Below, piece by piece: positions 37,330-47,925 of a stretch of 64,000 bases of DNA. The DNA is from Thiosocius sp963753845 (GTDB lineage Bacteria > Pseudomonadota > Gammaproteobacteria > Chromatiales > Chromatiaceae), in assembly GCA_963753845.1 (NCBI GenBank), contig CAVWEI010000010.1:1-64000 (forward strand). The letters run 5' to 3'. The position numbers and the translations under genes were made by a program. The stretch's first letter is position 1; each line of letters opens with the position of its first letter. The notes below the pieces were generated by a model. The model worked only from the letters and a program-made list of their open reading frames with translations. It made no database searches and was not told the origin of the DNA.

Positions 37330-37590
37330 GCGTTCCTCCGAGAATCTCGCCGGCAGATTAGCAACTCCAATCGCTTTGGCGCCGCGCCAAACTAATTCAC
37401 GAGTTCCCCGCGGTCAAGACTTGGGATTGGGAGGGGCGCGGGAAGAGAGGACCGGATAGTGCGTGGTTCGGTCTGAGATTGCCCGAAAGGCAATCCGCGG
37501 ACCTGTCCATGGCGATAGGATGGACTCCTCACAGGTGATCTAGCCTTTGGATGGGTATTGGTTTTAGCCGATTCATTTTAGAGGAGTGCC
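37330..37590 (+). other. Spacer up to the IS, nothing recognised
   Basis: No coding frame has family-like text in this interval. Confidence 0.4.
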
Positions 37591-38747
37591 CGCCATTGTT
37601 ATTCAAGCGGCCACAGGTAACTGATATGACCCGCGGCAATGAGATATCCACTGGAACTGGTTGAGGTCAGCACGGCGGCTGGTGGTTTCTGATGGCGTGT
37701 TGCCGTCGAGCGAAGTGTGCACGCGATGCGCGTCTTAGTACTGGCGAAATCCCTCCAGTTTTCGCTCCAGATCATTGGCATTCGAGAAGAACATAGGGTC
37801 AAGGAATTCGCGGCGCATAGTTCCAATCAGTCGCTCGATGAAAGGGTACGATAAGGGTAGGTAATGAACGGCTTTGATCTCCTGAACCTCCAGGATGCCC
37901 AGGTTCGCCTGCCAGCCGTGGTATCGGAATAACGGGTCGTTGTCTGAACTGAGATAATGCGGAGCGCCCTGGGTAGAAATCGCTGTGTTGAACATATGGC
38001 ACAGGGCAATACCATCGACATCACCGGCGTGCACGCCGAAATCTACGATGCGCCGAGTGAACTGATCCATGACCACGAGCACCCAGTGGCTCTTCAAGTG
38101 AATAGATTCACATCGAAACAGGTCAATGCTCCAGAGGCTGTCCTTGGTGTGTCCGAGGAAGCTTAGCCATGACGGTCCACTGTCACCGGAACCCGCCCGG
38201 TAATGCGCGGCCAAGATTCGCCGCATCACATCTTTATCGATGTCGACACCGAATGCCTCATTGATCTGTTGTGCGATTCGAGGACATCCGAACCGTGGGT
38301 TGCGCTGCTTTATTGCAACGATGGACTGGATGAGTTCCTGTGAAGGACCTTTGGGCTCCTGCTCCCGTTTCTTGCCAGACGAATAAAGCAGTCGATACTT
38401 GCGTTGCTTGAGCAGGCGATGAAATTTCAACAGCGTTGATGGCCGGATAATGACGGCAGCTCGCCGGATGTGACGTGGATCGAGAAACGATGAGCAGAAG
38501 CCTAACACGCATCGATCGAGTGCCTATCGATTGGGTGCACATCGCCGAGGGCGGTTGATGAGCAGGCTGTCGGCGATGACTGCCTTCGCGCCACCGGGTC
38601 CGAGGAGCTTGGCGATCGTTATCAGAAGATGGAGGAGGATTGTCAGCAGATTCTTCATGGCAGTGAAGGGTAGGGATGCTTGCGTCCATGAACAAGACTG
38701 TTTAAGTGATCGATCTTGGGCGAAAATTGCGAATTCGCCATGGGCAG
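37591..38747 (-). mobile_element. Repeated IS, fullest copy (about 1157 bp)
   Basis: The right end is AATTCGCCATGGGCAG (38732-38747). The left end is eroded (CCGCCATTGTTATTCAAG), matching the intact left ends TGGCGAATTGTTATTCAAG of other copies. It carries a DDE integrase-type transposase on the - strand. Other copies or parts are at 20474, 44422, 47955 and 51621. Confidence 0.78.
37603..38658 (-). pseudogene. DDE integrase-core transposase, disrupted
   Basis: The N-terminus MKNLLTILLHLLITIAKLLG (from 38658) shifts frame before LLGFCSSFLDPRHIRRAAVI (38508). The core is clear: KDSLWSIDLFRCESIHLKS (Asp), LSSDNDPLFRYHGW (Asp), SYPFIERLIGTMRREFLDP (Glu). FRQY is followed by a TAA where the copy at 51642 has a Tyr codon, so the last ~45 residues are cut off. 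At least two lesions. Confidence 0.78.
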
Positions 38748-38881
38748 GCTTGGCTGGATCACAACATCCGGGCAAAGGTCTAATATAGCTAGCACATAGG
38801 CAAGGAGCGTCCTGCCGGTTCTAGCTGCCCGCGCCAGCGACGCGGGAACCACATGCCGACCCTGGTGCCAAGGAGATGGAG

Positions 38882-41800
38882 ATGAGCGAAAAACAAAAGA
38901 CAATCACGTTGCGGATCGACGGTGTTGCCCGGGAGTCGGAGCGGGTCGGCGCCTGGGAGGCGGATGTCTACGCCATCGACGGCCGTTCGCGCGGACCGGA
39001 CGATCGCGCCAAGATTGAAAACATGCCGGTCAGCGATGCGGTGCTCGAACTCGAGCTGGCCAATGGCACGCATATCCTCGTGGCCGCCGAAGACGCTGCC
39101 GATTATCTCGGCGAACCGACCGACCGCAGTAGCGTCACCGAGGCCGGCACCATCGATGTGGGTCCCGTTCTTCGTTTTTCTGATGCCCGGCTGCCGCAGG
39201 GTGTCGCGCGCGATGGCCTTGGCGCTTGGATTCTCAAGGGCTTCAAGGTCTGGCGCAGTGGTCCTTCGGCGATCACGGCCCTGGCCGCTGCCGGCACCTT
39301 CCAGGATGCCGTGCTCGACGACCGTCTCGGGCTGTATCACTGTTCTACCGATGCCTTCGAACTGACTCCGATCGACGAGATGCCTGCAGCGGACAAGGCG
39401 ACCCTGCTTTTTTTGCACGGCACCGCCTCGTCGACCGAGGGGAGTTTCGGCGGTCTGTGGGGCGACGAGACGCGGCGCAAGTCCCTCAAGGACACCTATG
39501 GAGCGCGCATCTACGCCTATGAACATCGCAGCATGACCGACAGTCCGATCAGCAACACGCTCGAGCTGGTCAAAAAACTCCCGCCCGGTGCACGTCTACA
39601 CTTAGTCAGTCACTCGCGCGGCGGCATGGTTGGCGAACTACTGGCGCGCGCCAACCGTGTCGGTGAGGAACCCTTCAGCGATGTCGAGATCGATCATTTT
39701 ATCGCCCAAGCCGAGCGCTCCGATCGCAAGGGTTTCACGGCTCAGGCCGACGAACTGCGCTTGCTGAGTCGCGAGCTGCGCAAGCGCAAGCTCGTGGTCG
39801 AACGCTTTGTCCGAGTCGCCTGCCCGGCGCGTGGCACCACGCTGGCATCGGGACGGCTCGACCGCTGGGCGAGCGTGATGCTGAACTTGGTCGGCAAGGG
39901 CGTGGATACTGCCGGCAACCTGGTCCCGGGCCTGGCCGTCGTGGCCGAAGGCTATACTCTGCTACAAAACTTTCTGCTGGCCGTGGTCAAGCAGCGCACC
40001 GATGCCACGATCCTGCCCGGACTTGAAGCCATGATGCCGGACTCGCCATTGGTCAGCCTGCTCAATGCGCCCGGCGTGGTGGTCGATTCCTCATTGCATG
40101 TGATTGCCGGTGACTTCGATGGCGACGGCTTGCTGCCATGGCTCGGCGACCGTATCAGCGAGGTCTTCTACGGCGGCGAAACCGACCTGGTCGTGAACAC
40201 GCCATCTATGAGTGGGGGTGCGGCCAGGGCACAGGGCATCCGACAGCTGACTGTCAGTGGTGCGCAGGTTACGCACTTCACCTACTTCAAGCGCGAGCAG
40301 ACGGCCAAGCTTCTGCTCGCCGCGCTGGCAGGCAACGAACCCGATGGTGCGTTCGTACCGCTGGATGGTCCGTCGCTTGCTTTCATTGCGCGCGGTGGTC
40401 GCAAGATCAAGCGCAAGAAGGATGCCCCGATTGTGTTCCTGCTGCCCGGGATCATGGGCAGCCATATCCAGAAGGGCAGCGACCGGATCTGGTTCGAGCC
40501 GTTCAGTATGTGGACGGGCGGCATGGTCAAACTCAAGTACCAGAAAACGGATATGGACATCACGCCGGATGGCTGGATGGACCGCGGTTATGAAGACTTG
40601 GCCGATTACCTCGGCGACACCTACGAGGTGCGACCGTTCGCTTACGACTGGCGGCGCTCGATCCGGGAGGCAGCCGAGCTGTTCGGCAAACAACTCGATG
40701 ATGGCATCACGGAAGCACGTCGGCGCAACAAACCGCTACGTATAGTCGCCCACTCGATGGGTGGACTGGTTGCCCGCCTGGCGCTCAAGGATCGCTGGAA
40801 CGAGTTCAAGTCGATCCCCGGCAGTCGATTGCTACAGCTGGGTACGCCCAACCGCGGTTCGCATGCGATCGCCAACGTTCTGATGGCACGCGACGATTTT
40901 ATCCAGAGCATCGAGCGCTGGTTCGACTGGAAGCACGACATGCGCGAGTTCATCGAGATCGTGCGCGACTTTCCTGGTGTGCTCGAGCTGCTGCCCTGGC
41001 CGGGCGCTGACGGACGCGCCGATGACGGCGTCGACTACTTCGATGCCGGTCACTGGAAAAGCTGGTTCGACCAGGACCAGGACGAGAAAAAGAAAGACAG
41101 CTGGGTGCCGCCGCAGAAGGACCCGCTCAAGGGCGCACGCGAAACCATCGACCTGTTCCGCGAGGCACCGCTGGATCGTGAACGCACCCTCTATGTGGCT
41201 GGTCGCGCGCCGACGCCGGTATCGGTGCGTATCGTCAATGGCCAGGTCGAGATCGGCTGGACCGATCAGGGCGACGGCCGGGTGGCATGGAGCTCCGGCA
41301 TACCCGAGGGCGTGCGGGTCTGGTACACGGATGCCGCGCATGGCGACCTCGCCAGTCATGGCGACGCCTTCGATGCCTACCTCGACCTGCTCGAAAGCGG
41401 TGATACGCGACGCGCGGCGCTGAGCCGAAACGCCCCCGGCTCGCGCGGCGATTCCGCGCCGATGTTCATGCCGCGAAGTCTCGAAGGCAATGCGCTGTAT
41501 CCGAGCGAGGAAGAACTCAAGGCCGCCGCGATGGGTGGGGCTCGCCCGACGCGTATCACCAAAGAGGCCGAGGTCGAGGCGGCGGTGATCGAGGTGGTCA
41601 ACGGCAGTCTGGCGATCTCCGAGGCGCCGGTGCTGATCGGTGCCTATGCCAATGACAGCCTGCGCGGCAGCGCCGGTGTGCTTGATGCGCATCTCGGCGG
41701 TCAGCTCGACCGCATATTCCAACTCGGTCGTTACCCGGGACGTCTCGAAGACGCGATGGTGTTCCGCCATCCCGAACCACACGGCAAGCCGGGTGGGGCG

Positions 41801-44272
41801 ATCGTCGTCGGTCTCGGTACGCTCGGCGACCTGTTGCCCGGCATGTTGCGCCAGGCCTTCCGCAATGGCCTACTCGAATACGCGCGCGACCGGGAGCAAT
41901 GTCCTGACGAGACCAGCGGCGAGTTGTCGCAGCTCTCGGTGTCGACCTTGCTCGTCGGTACCGGGTTCACCGGGCTTACGATCGAGACCTGCATACGCAG
42001 CCTGCTGCAGGCCTTGCGCGATGCCAACATGGGACTACAACGTGTTGGTGCCAAGGCGCGCATCGCGCACCTGACGCTGTACGAAGAGATCGCCGACCGT
42101 GCCGTTGCGGCCGCCGATGCCCTGAGTGATCTACTCAGCGATGCCCGCTTTGCCGGCGTCGCCCATTTCGACGGCAAGGCGCATCCGGGTGCCGGTGGCT
42201 TCCGTGGCCGCTGCGACGCCGGCACCGGTCAGCCGGGCACTCACCGGGTGCATGTCGTCGACGACAGTGGCAGTCTGCGTTTCACGATCATGACCGACCG
42301 GGCGCGTAACGAGGTGATCGTCGAGTCCAACCAACGCCAGGCCGTCGATGGCCTGATCGAGTCGATGACAAGGACCACGCGCGATCAACCAGGCCTGTCG
42401 CGTGCGGTGTTCGAGCTAATGGTGCCGAATGGCATGAAAGAGCCGCTGTCGCAGGTGCGCACCCTGATGATGTCACTCGACGAACGGGCAGCCGCCTATC
42501 CCTGGGAGCTGATACGCGATGCCGAGGCGGACCAGGACGAAGGTCCGTTGGTCACCCGGGTCGAGCTCGTGCGCCAGCTGGCGACGATGAAGGGCTGGGG
42601 CAGGGTGCCGACCGTGACCAATCGGCGTGCCTTCATCGTGGGTGACACGCTGTCAGATTTCGACGAGCTGGAGTCGGCGCAGCAAGAGGCGCGCACCGTT
42701 GCTGGCGTATTCAATGCCAACGAATACGATGCAGAGCCCATCATCCGGGCGACCGCGATGCAGGTATTCGAGGCCTTGTTCGACGGCCGCTATCGTTTCG
42801 TGCATCTGGCCGGTCATGGCGTGGTGAATCATGTCGACCCGTACGACAAGACTGGTACCAGGCATACCGGCATGGTGATCGGAAAAGGCATATACCTGAC
42901 GCCGGCGCAGGTGGCCAAGATTGGTCATGTGCCCGAGTTCGTGTTTATCAACTGCTGCCACCTCGGCGACATGAAAGACGAGGCGCAGCCGCGCTGGGGG
43001 GAACTCGCCGCGAATCTGGCAACCCAGTTCATCAACATGGGCTGCAAGGCCGTGATCGCGGCCGGCTGGGCCGTCGACGACGCTGCGGCACAGGCATTCG
43101 CCGAGAAGTTCTACCAGGCCATGTTCCAGGGCCGGCGTTTTGGCGAGGCCGTGCGCATGGCGCGCGAGGCCACCTATCGCCAGCATCGACTGACCAACAC
43201 CTGGGGCGCCTACCAGGCCTATGGCGACGAGTTATACTGCTTTCCGGTCGACGGCGGAGGCGCCAACCATGCGCGATCGTATGCCCATGTTGATGAATTA
43301 ATTGCCGATTTGGACAAAGAGATTGCAAGGTCGCAGTCCGTAACGGGCGAAAGCAGCCGTGATGCTTATCGTCTTACGATTGCCGCGATCGAGGATGCCG
43401 CCCGCGGCCCCGAGTTTCAGCGTGCCGATGTGCGCGAGCGCTTCGCCTGTGCCTGGGCCGATCTCGGGGACCTGGATGCCGCCATTGCACACTATCGCGC
43501 GGCGCTGTCGATGGAATCCGCCACGTGTAGCATGCAGGCCGTTGAGCAACTCGCGAACCTGGAAATCCGCCACGGCGCGCGCCAGATGGCAACCCATGAT
43601 GACCAGCGTGAAAAGGGCCTCGCATTGATGGATCAGGGCCATGCGCGCATTGACCTGTTGCTGCAGGTGGCGCCGACCACGGAGCGTTACGCACTGAAAG
43701 CGTCGTACTACAAGCGGCGTGCCCAGGCCGACCAGGCCAGGGATTTCTACAATGACCTGAAAGACTGCATCGGCGCGATGACGGCGCAGTACTGGAAGGC
43801 CGCCGACTATGCGCTCGGGCGCACCGGCGAACAGGACTACTACCCTTTGTTCAATGCACTCGACGGCGAGTTTCTGCTGGCCGCACGCGGCGAACGCGGC
43901 GGCTTCGATGCACACGCCAGTGAACTCGGCGATTTGCTCCGGGCCGGTGTCACCAATGCTCAGCGTCGGTTCGCCTTGAAACGCGAGTTCTTCCATGCGC
44001 TTGCGCAGGTCGACGCGCAGCGGATCGACGCATTATGGGCCTGCTATGATGGGCGCAAGGAGCGTTGCATCAACGATGCCCCTGTGCTTGACCGCCTGAT
44101 CAGCGATTACCGCGGCGTGCTGCGTCGGCTGGGTAGCATACGCGAGCAGAATTCGACCACAGGGCAGTTCCAGTTCCTGATCGACATGCTGCCTTCCAAA
44201 GCGCCTGCCAGCCGGGTCAAAGGGGTGTTGGAGCAGTTGGTCGAGGGGATTAATCGGGATTTGTTCAATTAG
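38882..44272 (+). CDS. Giant protein: two alpha/beta-hydrolase domains, CHAT protease domain and helical repeat tail
   Basis: A 1796-aa protein. ATG 38882 is chosen because AAGGAG (38870-38875) lies six bases upstream; ATG 38876 touches it. Domains in order: N-terminal unknown beta-rich part (1-165); first hydrolase with LFLHGTASS and nucleophile elbow SHSRGG (Ser245); second, LCAT/PGAP1-like, with PIVFLLPGIMGSH (~516) and AHSMGG (Ser625), then GTPNRGSHAIANV; a ~450-aa region; a CHAT caspase-like domain with His1312 in LAGHG and Cys1359 in FINCCHLG; and a helical TPR-like tail (~1440-1796). There is no signal peptide, so it is cytoplasmic. It may be a protease or lipase effector or sensor. 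It is intact despite IS on both sides. Confidence 0.85.
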   Translation: MSEKQKTITLRIDGVARESERVGAWEADVYAIDGRSRGPDDRAKIENMPVSDAVLELELANGTHILVAAEDAADYLGEPTDRSSVTEAGTIDVGPVLRFSDARLPQGVARDGLGAWILKGFKVWRSGPSAITALAAAGTFQDAVLDDRLGLYHCSTDAFELTPIDEMPAADKATLLFLHGTASSTEGSFGGLWGDETRRKSLKDTYGARIYAYEHRSMTDSPISNTLELVKKLPPGARLHLVSHSRGGMVGELLARANRVGEEPFSDVEIDHFIAQAERSDRKGFTAQADELRLLSRELRKRKLVVERFVRVACPARGTTLASGRLDRWASVMLNLVGKGVDTAGNLVPGLAVVAEGYTLLQNFLLAVVKQRTDATILPGLEAMMPDSPLVSLLNAPGVVVDSSLHVIAGDFDGDGLLPWLGDRISEVFYGGETDLVVNTPSMSGGAARAQGIRQLTVSGAQVTHFTYFKREQTAKLLLAALAGNEPDGAFVPLDGPSLAFIARGGRKIKRKKDAPIVFLLPGIMGSHIQKGSDRIWFEPFSMWTGGMVKLKYQKTDMDITPDGWMDRGYEDLADYLGDTYEVRPFAYDWRRSIREAAELFGKQLDDGITEARRRNKPLRIVAHSMGGLVARLALKDRWNEFKSIPGSRLLQLGTPNRGSHAIANVLMARDDFIQSIERWFDWKHDMREFIEIVRDFPGVLELLPWPGADGRADDGVDYFDAGHWKSWFDQDQDEKKKDSWVPPQKDPLKGARETIDLFREAPLDRERTLYVAGRAPTPVSVRIVNGQVEIGWTDQGDGRVAWSSGIPEGVRVWYTDAAHGDLASHGDAFDAYLDLLESGDTRRAALSRNAPGSRGDSAPMFMPRSLEGNALYPSEEELKAAAMGGARPTRITKEAEVEAAVIEVVNGSLAISEAPVLIGAYANDSLRGSAGVLDAHLGGQLDRIFQLGRYPGRLEDAMVFRHPEPHGKPGGAIVVGLGTLGDLLPGMLRQAFRNGLLEYARDREQCPDETSGELSQLSVSTLLVGTGFTGLTIETCIRSLLQALRDANMGLQRVGAKARIAHLTLYEEIADRAVAAADALSDLLSDARFAGVAHFDGKAHPGAGGFRGRCDAGTGQPGTHRVHVVDDSGSLRFTIMTDRARNEVIVESNQRQAVDGLIESMTRTTRDQPGLSRAVFELMVPNGMKEPLSQVRTLMMSLDERAAAYPWELIRDAEADQDEGPLVTRVELVRQLATMKGWGRVPTVTNRRAFIVGDTLSDFDELESAQQEARTVAGVFNANEYDAEPIIRATAMQVFEALFDGRYRFVHLAGHGVVNHVDPYDKTGTRHTGMVIGKGIYLTPAQVAKIGHVPEFVFINCCHLGDMKDEAQPRWGELAANLATQFINMGCKAVIAAGWAVDDAAAQAFAEKFYQAMFQGRRFGEAVRMAREATYRQHRLTNTWGAYQAYGDELYCFPVDGGGANHARSYAHVDELIADLDKEIARSQSVTGESSRDAYRLTIAAIEDAARGPEFQRADVRERFACAWADLGDLDAAIAHYRAALSMESATCSMQAVEQLANLEIRHGARQMATHDDQREKGLALMDQGHARIDLLLQVAPTTERYALKASYYKRRAQADQARDFYNDLKDCIGAMTAQYWKAADYALGRTGEQDYYPLFNALDGEFLLAARGERGGFDAHASELGDLLRAGVTNAQRRFALKREFFHALAQVDAQRIDALWACYDGRKERCINDAPVLDRLISDYRGVLRRLGSIREQNSTTGQFQFLIDMLPSKAPASRVKGVLEQLVEGINRDLFN

Positions 44273-44421
44273 CCGGCCTGGGAGAGCGTCGCCAATGGAT
44301 GGGCGCGATATCACTCGGCTGGTCTCCGGTGCGCGTTTCCAGGGACTCCGCAGAGTTTTGGCCTTTGATCTATCCGCAGGGTCAGTACTGCGGGCTGGAC
44401 GAAATTCTGCTCACGTTAAGC

Positions 44422-45209
44422 CTGTCCATGGCGAATCGTTATTCAAACGGCTGCAGGTAACTGGTATAGCCCACGGCAATGAGATATCCACTGGAACTGG
44501 TTGAGGTCAGCACGGCGGCTGGTGGTTTCTCCCGTGGTTTCTGATGGCGTGTTGCCGTCGAGCGAAGTGTGCACGCGATGCGCGTTTTAGTACTGGCGAA
44601 ATCCCTCCAGTTTTCGCTCCAGATCATTGGCATTCGAGAAGAACATAGGGTCAATGAGTTCACGGCGAATGGTCCCGATCAGTCGCTCGATGAAGGGGTG
44701 CGATAAAGACACGTAGGCACCGGTTTTGATCCCCTGAGCCTCCAGGATGCCCAGGTTCGCCTGCCAGCGGTGGTATCGGAATATCGGGTCATTATCAGAA
44801 CTGAAGAAATACGGAGTACCTTGGGTAGCAATCGTCGTGTTGAACATTCGACACAAGGCCACACCATCGACATCACTGGCATGCACACCGAAACCTATGA
44901 TGCGCCGAGTGTAGTGATCCATGACTACGAGCACCCAGTGGCTCTTCAAGTGAATGGATTCACACCGGAACAGGTCAATGCTCAAGAGGCTGTCTTTCGA
45001 ATGCCCCAGGAAGCTCGGCCATGACGGCCCACTGTCACCGGACCCGGACGGTAATACGTAGCCAAGATTCGCCGCACCACATCTTTATCGATGTCGACAC
45101 CGAATGCCTTGTCGATCTGTTGTGCGATTCGAGGACATCTGAACCGTGAGTTGCGCTGCTTTATTGCAACGATGGCCTGGATGAGTTCCTGTGAAGGACC
45201 TTTGGGCCG
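44422..45209 (-). mobile_element. Repeated IS, truncated copy
   Basis: The left end CTGTCCATGGCGAATC is intact at 44422; the right side breaks off at about 45209 within the transposase N-terminal part, just before the alpha/beta-hydrolase gene. Identity with the other copies is high through the core. Confidence 0.75.
44443..45209 (-). pseudogene. DDE integrase-core transposase, truncated and with internal stop
   Basis: The core frame (44587-44985) reads MSIDLFRCESIHLKSHWVLV, FSSDNDPIFRYHRWQ and HPFIERLIGTIRRELIDP. It ends at FRQY-TAA, the same nonsense change as in the copy at 37603. A further frameshift lies near 45000. No N-terminus. Confidence 0.75.
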
Positions 45210-45292
45210 ACGCTGTCCTTCGTGGCGGAGTATCCTGTGGTGAAATTCAATCTCCCGTAAGTCGAGGTGCCGAAGTGGGAAAAGAAAGCCTT

Positions 45293-46070
45293 ATGCAGCA
45301 AATCGATCACCCGGCGGTGAATGCGGCCCTCTTTTTCCCGCGTCCCGCGACCGGGCTTCCGGCTCCACGGGGGAGCGAGGACCTCGCGATATCGGTTGGG
45401 GGCGGTGTCACTGTCGCGGCCCGGTACCATCCTTCCGATTTGTCGCTACCGACCGTTTTGCACTTTCACGGCAACGGCGAGATCGTGTCGGATTACGATA
45501 CCATAGCACCGGAGTTCCACTCGGCAGGCGCATCGCTCGTTTCAGCCGACTATCGCGGGTACGGGAGCAGTACCGGTTTTCCTTCGGTCAGGCAGTCTTC
45601 TCGACGATGCACCGGTCGTTCTCGATCACGTTATCGCGTTTCTGAAGGAACGTGGACACACGGGACCCTTGGTGGTTATGGGGCGAAGCATGGGTAGTGC
45701 GCCCGCCATCGAGCTTGCCTCGACGCGCGGCGGCGACATCGCCGGCCTTATCGTGGAAAGCGGGTTTGCCCAAACCCCGCCGTTACTGACCCTGTTCGGG
45801 ATCTCGTTGGAATCACTGGGACTTCGGGATCTGTCGGGAACGGACAACGAAGACAAGATGGCAAACGTGCGAATGCCAGTGCTTGTACTACACGCAGAGC
45901 GGGATGTCCTGCTTCCGCCCTGGAACGGGAAACGGATTCACGAGCGTGCCGCCTCGGATGAAAAGAGTCTGGTGATGATTCCGAACGCTGACCACAACAC
46001 GATCATGGCGTTCGGCGGATCTCTGTATTGGGGCGCGATTGCTGAATTTCTGGCGATGATCGGGAAGTGA
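45293..46070 (+). pseudogene. Alpha/beta-hydrolase with one frameshift
   Basis: The first frame (ATG 45293) gives PTVLHFHGNGEIVSDYDTIA and ADYRGYGSSTGFPSV. At about 45592 the reading moves by one base and continues as SLLDDAPVVLDHVIAFLKER, LVVMGRSMGSAPAIELAS (nucleophile elbow GRSMGS), then VLVLHAERDVLLPPWNGKR and IPNADHNT (His) to 46070. Both halves are well preserved, so the lesion is recent or a sequencing error. The family resembles serine aminopeptidase S33/BEM46-type hydrolases. Confidence 0.75.
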
Positions 46071-46284
46071 CGAAGCATGCTGTCTCGTAGTCCGATGGTG
46101 CAGGCTGTCCATGCGCCTGCGTCACCTGCGACGCAGTACTACATAGCGGTCTTTCGGTATCGTGGATGGCGAGTCAGATAGTGAGAAGATGGTTCGCCGC
46201 CAGGGTCTTCCAGACTACTGCGGTTGGCGTGGATCGTTTCAGGCACGTTGCCGTAACGGTTCAGCATTGTCGCGACCGGCCCAC

Positions 46285-47229
46285 TCAGTACAGTGAGACC
46301 AGGCTGCCATCCGACAGCCTGCCGCTGGGCTGGGGCTGGCACCGCTGCCGGCCCAGCAGTGTCATTTGCTCAAAGCGCGGACGCCGAAGCCATGCCAGTG
46401 GAGTGCGGCCCGGCTCTCTACCGTTGAGCGGGTCCTGGTCTGCCGTCTGCAAGCGCCCGCAGGCGCGGCGGTAGTAAGCTTTTCGTTTCCACGGTAACAC
46501 GTGGATCGCATCAGGCCCGAACCATTCGGATTCAGACTCGATCAGTATCACGCGCCGGTCGCGGGCGATATCCGCAAGCCCCTGGTGCACAACGTTGGCC
46601 CGTTCAACCACATCGCGGAGGCTCAACCGGCAGAATGGAAAAAAGACGCCGCGGACAATCCGGTAGTGCGCCTCCGACAGCGACTCGATCGTGGCGATCG
46701 GTAGGTTGGTCATGACGATCTGCGCGGTGTGGTCCTGTATCCGATCGATGCACCAGTTCACCCAGCTCAGAAGCCGCTGCGGATCAATTCCATAAGGAAT
46801 GTCGTTGCCGATATCAGTCAATAAAGCGTAAGTTGGTAAATGCTCAACAGCGTCGAGCCGCGACCACAAAGCGCAACAGGTGATCCCCGGCAAGCCTCGG
46901 ATGAGAACCTGACTGGCCGCACCGTAGGATCTGCCGTGACCGGCTGCCACCTGGACATCGCTGGGTCCCCCGCAGCATTGTTGCGCCAGGTCGATGACGG
47001 TTCGCAGCGACAACGTCAGATTACTCGCTCCCAAAAGCAGAATCCGGTTTACCGGCCGGCCAGGTGGTTTGACCAGGCCTGCCGTCACTTGGCTGGCCGC
47101 GAATGCAAGTGACGCGCCGAGTACACCGGCCCAGGTTCCACTTGCAACCTGCTGACCGGGTATCGTCAACTGATAAGTCGCTGACCAGCATGATCCGAAG
47201 GCGCACGCCGACCCCCTTGTTTCAGGCAC
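46285..47229 (-). CDS. SGNH-hydrolase-like protein
   Basis: A 314-aa protein. The SGNH blocks are NRILLLGASNLTLSLRTVID (Gly-Ala-Ser near the start), LLTDIGNDIPYG (Gly-Asn-Asp) and GPDAIHVLPWKRK (His). No signal peptide is clear at the start, and residues 1-60 are poorly conserved in feel, so translation may begin nearer GRPVNRILLLG. The extended C-terminus (REPGRTPLAWLRRPRFEQMT) is unknown. Likely an esterase or an acyl-modifying enzyme; substrate unknown. Confidence 0.7.
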   Translation of the reverse strand: MPETRGSACAFGSCWSATYQLTIPGQQVASGTWAGVLGASLAFAASQVTAGLVKPPGRPVNRILLLGASNLTLSLRTVIDLAQQCCGGPSDVQVAAGHGRSYGAASQVLIRGLPGITCCALWSRLDAVEHLPTYALLTDIGNDIPYGIDPQRLLSWVNWCIDRIQDHTAQIVMTNLPIATIESLSEAHYRIVRGVFFPFCRLSLRDVVERANVVHQGLADIARDRRVILIESESEWFGPDAIHVLPWKRKAYYRRACGRLQTADQDPLNGREPGRTPLAWLRRPRFEQMTLLGRQRCQPQPSGRLSDGSLVSLY

Positions 47230-47292
47230 ATGTCACCCGGCGCCTTTTCGTGAAAGCCCTCGCCCGGAACAACCGGTGATTCACTGCTCTCA

Positions 47293-47502
47293 TCAAATGA
47301 CAGCCGTACCGCAACAGATTGTCCACTCGCGCATGAAGCGACAAGAAACGCTGCGCCTGATGCCGAGATCTGAATCGCCGAATCTGTCGTTCGCGTTGCC
47401 GGGTCGGTTGGTGCGAGAGTTCGGCCCGATTATTCGCATAACAGCCCGTCCAATGATGTCGGCAGGAAAGCGGTATCCACGGTAGTTGCAGGAATCATTC
47501 AT
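47293..47502 (-). pseudogene. IS6-family transposase N-terminal fragment
   Basis: From ATG 47502: MNDSCNYRGYRFPADIIGRA, then text that does not follow the family. RGYRFPADII is the opening block of IS6 transposases. It is a different lineage from the intact copy at 19741 (MISFKGRHFQKEM). Short remnant. Confidence 0.5.
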
Positions 47503-47542
47503 GCCGATATTGTGAAGAAGTTCCGCCAAGTTGACAAAACCG

Positions 47543-47857
47543 TCATGAGTCCGGTAACGGCAGTCCCAACCGCCCCCAGAGTTTCAAGTACCACGGCAGC
47601 TGTTCGTACCAGCGCGAAACTTCGCGCAGTTTCTCGCGGCCCGCTTCGCTAAGGGCGAAGAACTGGATAGAGTCCCGATTTCGATCTGGGAAAACGACCG
47701 CGCGCAGATAGCCGTCGCGTTGCAGGCGATCGAACACCAACGCAATCTCTGGCACGTATTCAAGGTACAAGCCGTTGCTCATGCCACCGGCCTTGCGCAA
47801 CAGGTGGCCATTGTTCAGGGACCAAAGGGCATCGTATAGAAGGATTGAGTTTGGCAT
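47543..47857 (-). CDS. Small protein, possibly winged-helix
   Basis: A 104-aa protein, starting at 47857 (MPNSILLYDALWSLNNGHLL) because the upstream part of the frame lies in IS debris. The text EIALVFDRLQRDGYLRAVVF and SIQFFALSEAGREKLREVSR has the helix then L-T/S-E-x-G-R wing pattern common in DNA-binding repressors. Only moderate support; no partner. Confidence 0.5.
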   Translation of the reverse strand: MPNSILLYDALWSLNNGHLLRKAGGMSNGLYLEYVPEIALVFDRLQRDGYLRAVVFPDRNRDSIQFFALSEAGREKLREVSRWYEQLPWYLKLWGRLGLPLPDS

Positions 47858-47925
47858 GCGTCGTCGTAGTATCTTGGTGCCTATAAACGAATTTCCGGTC
47901 TTCCTACTGTCCATGGCAAATTAAT

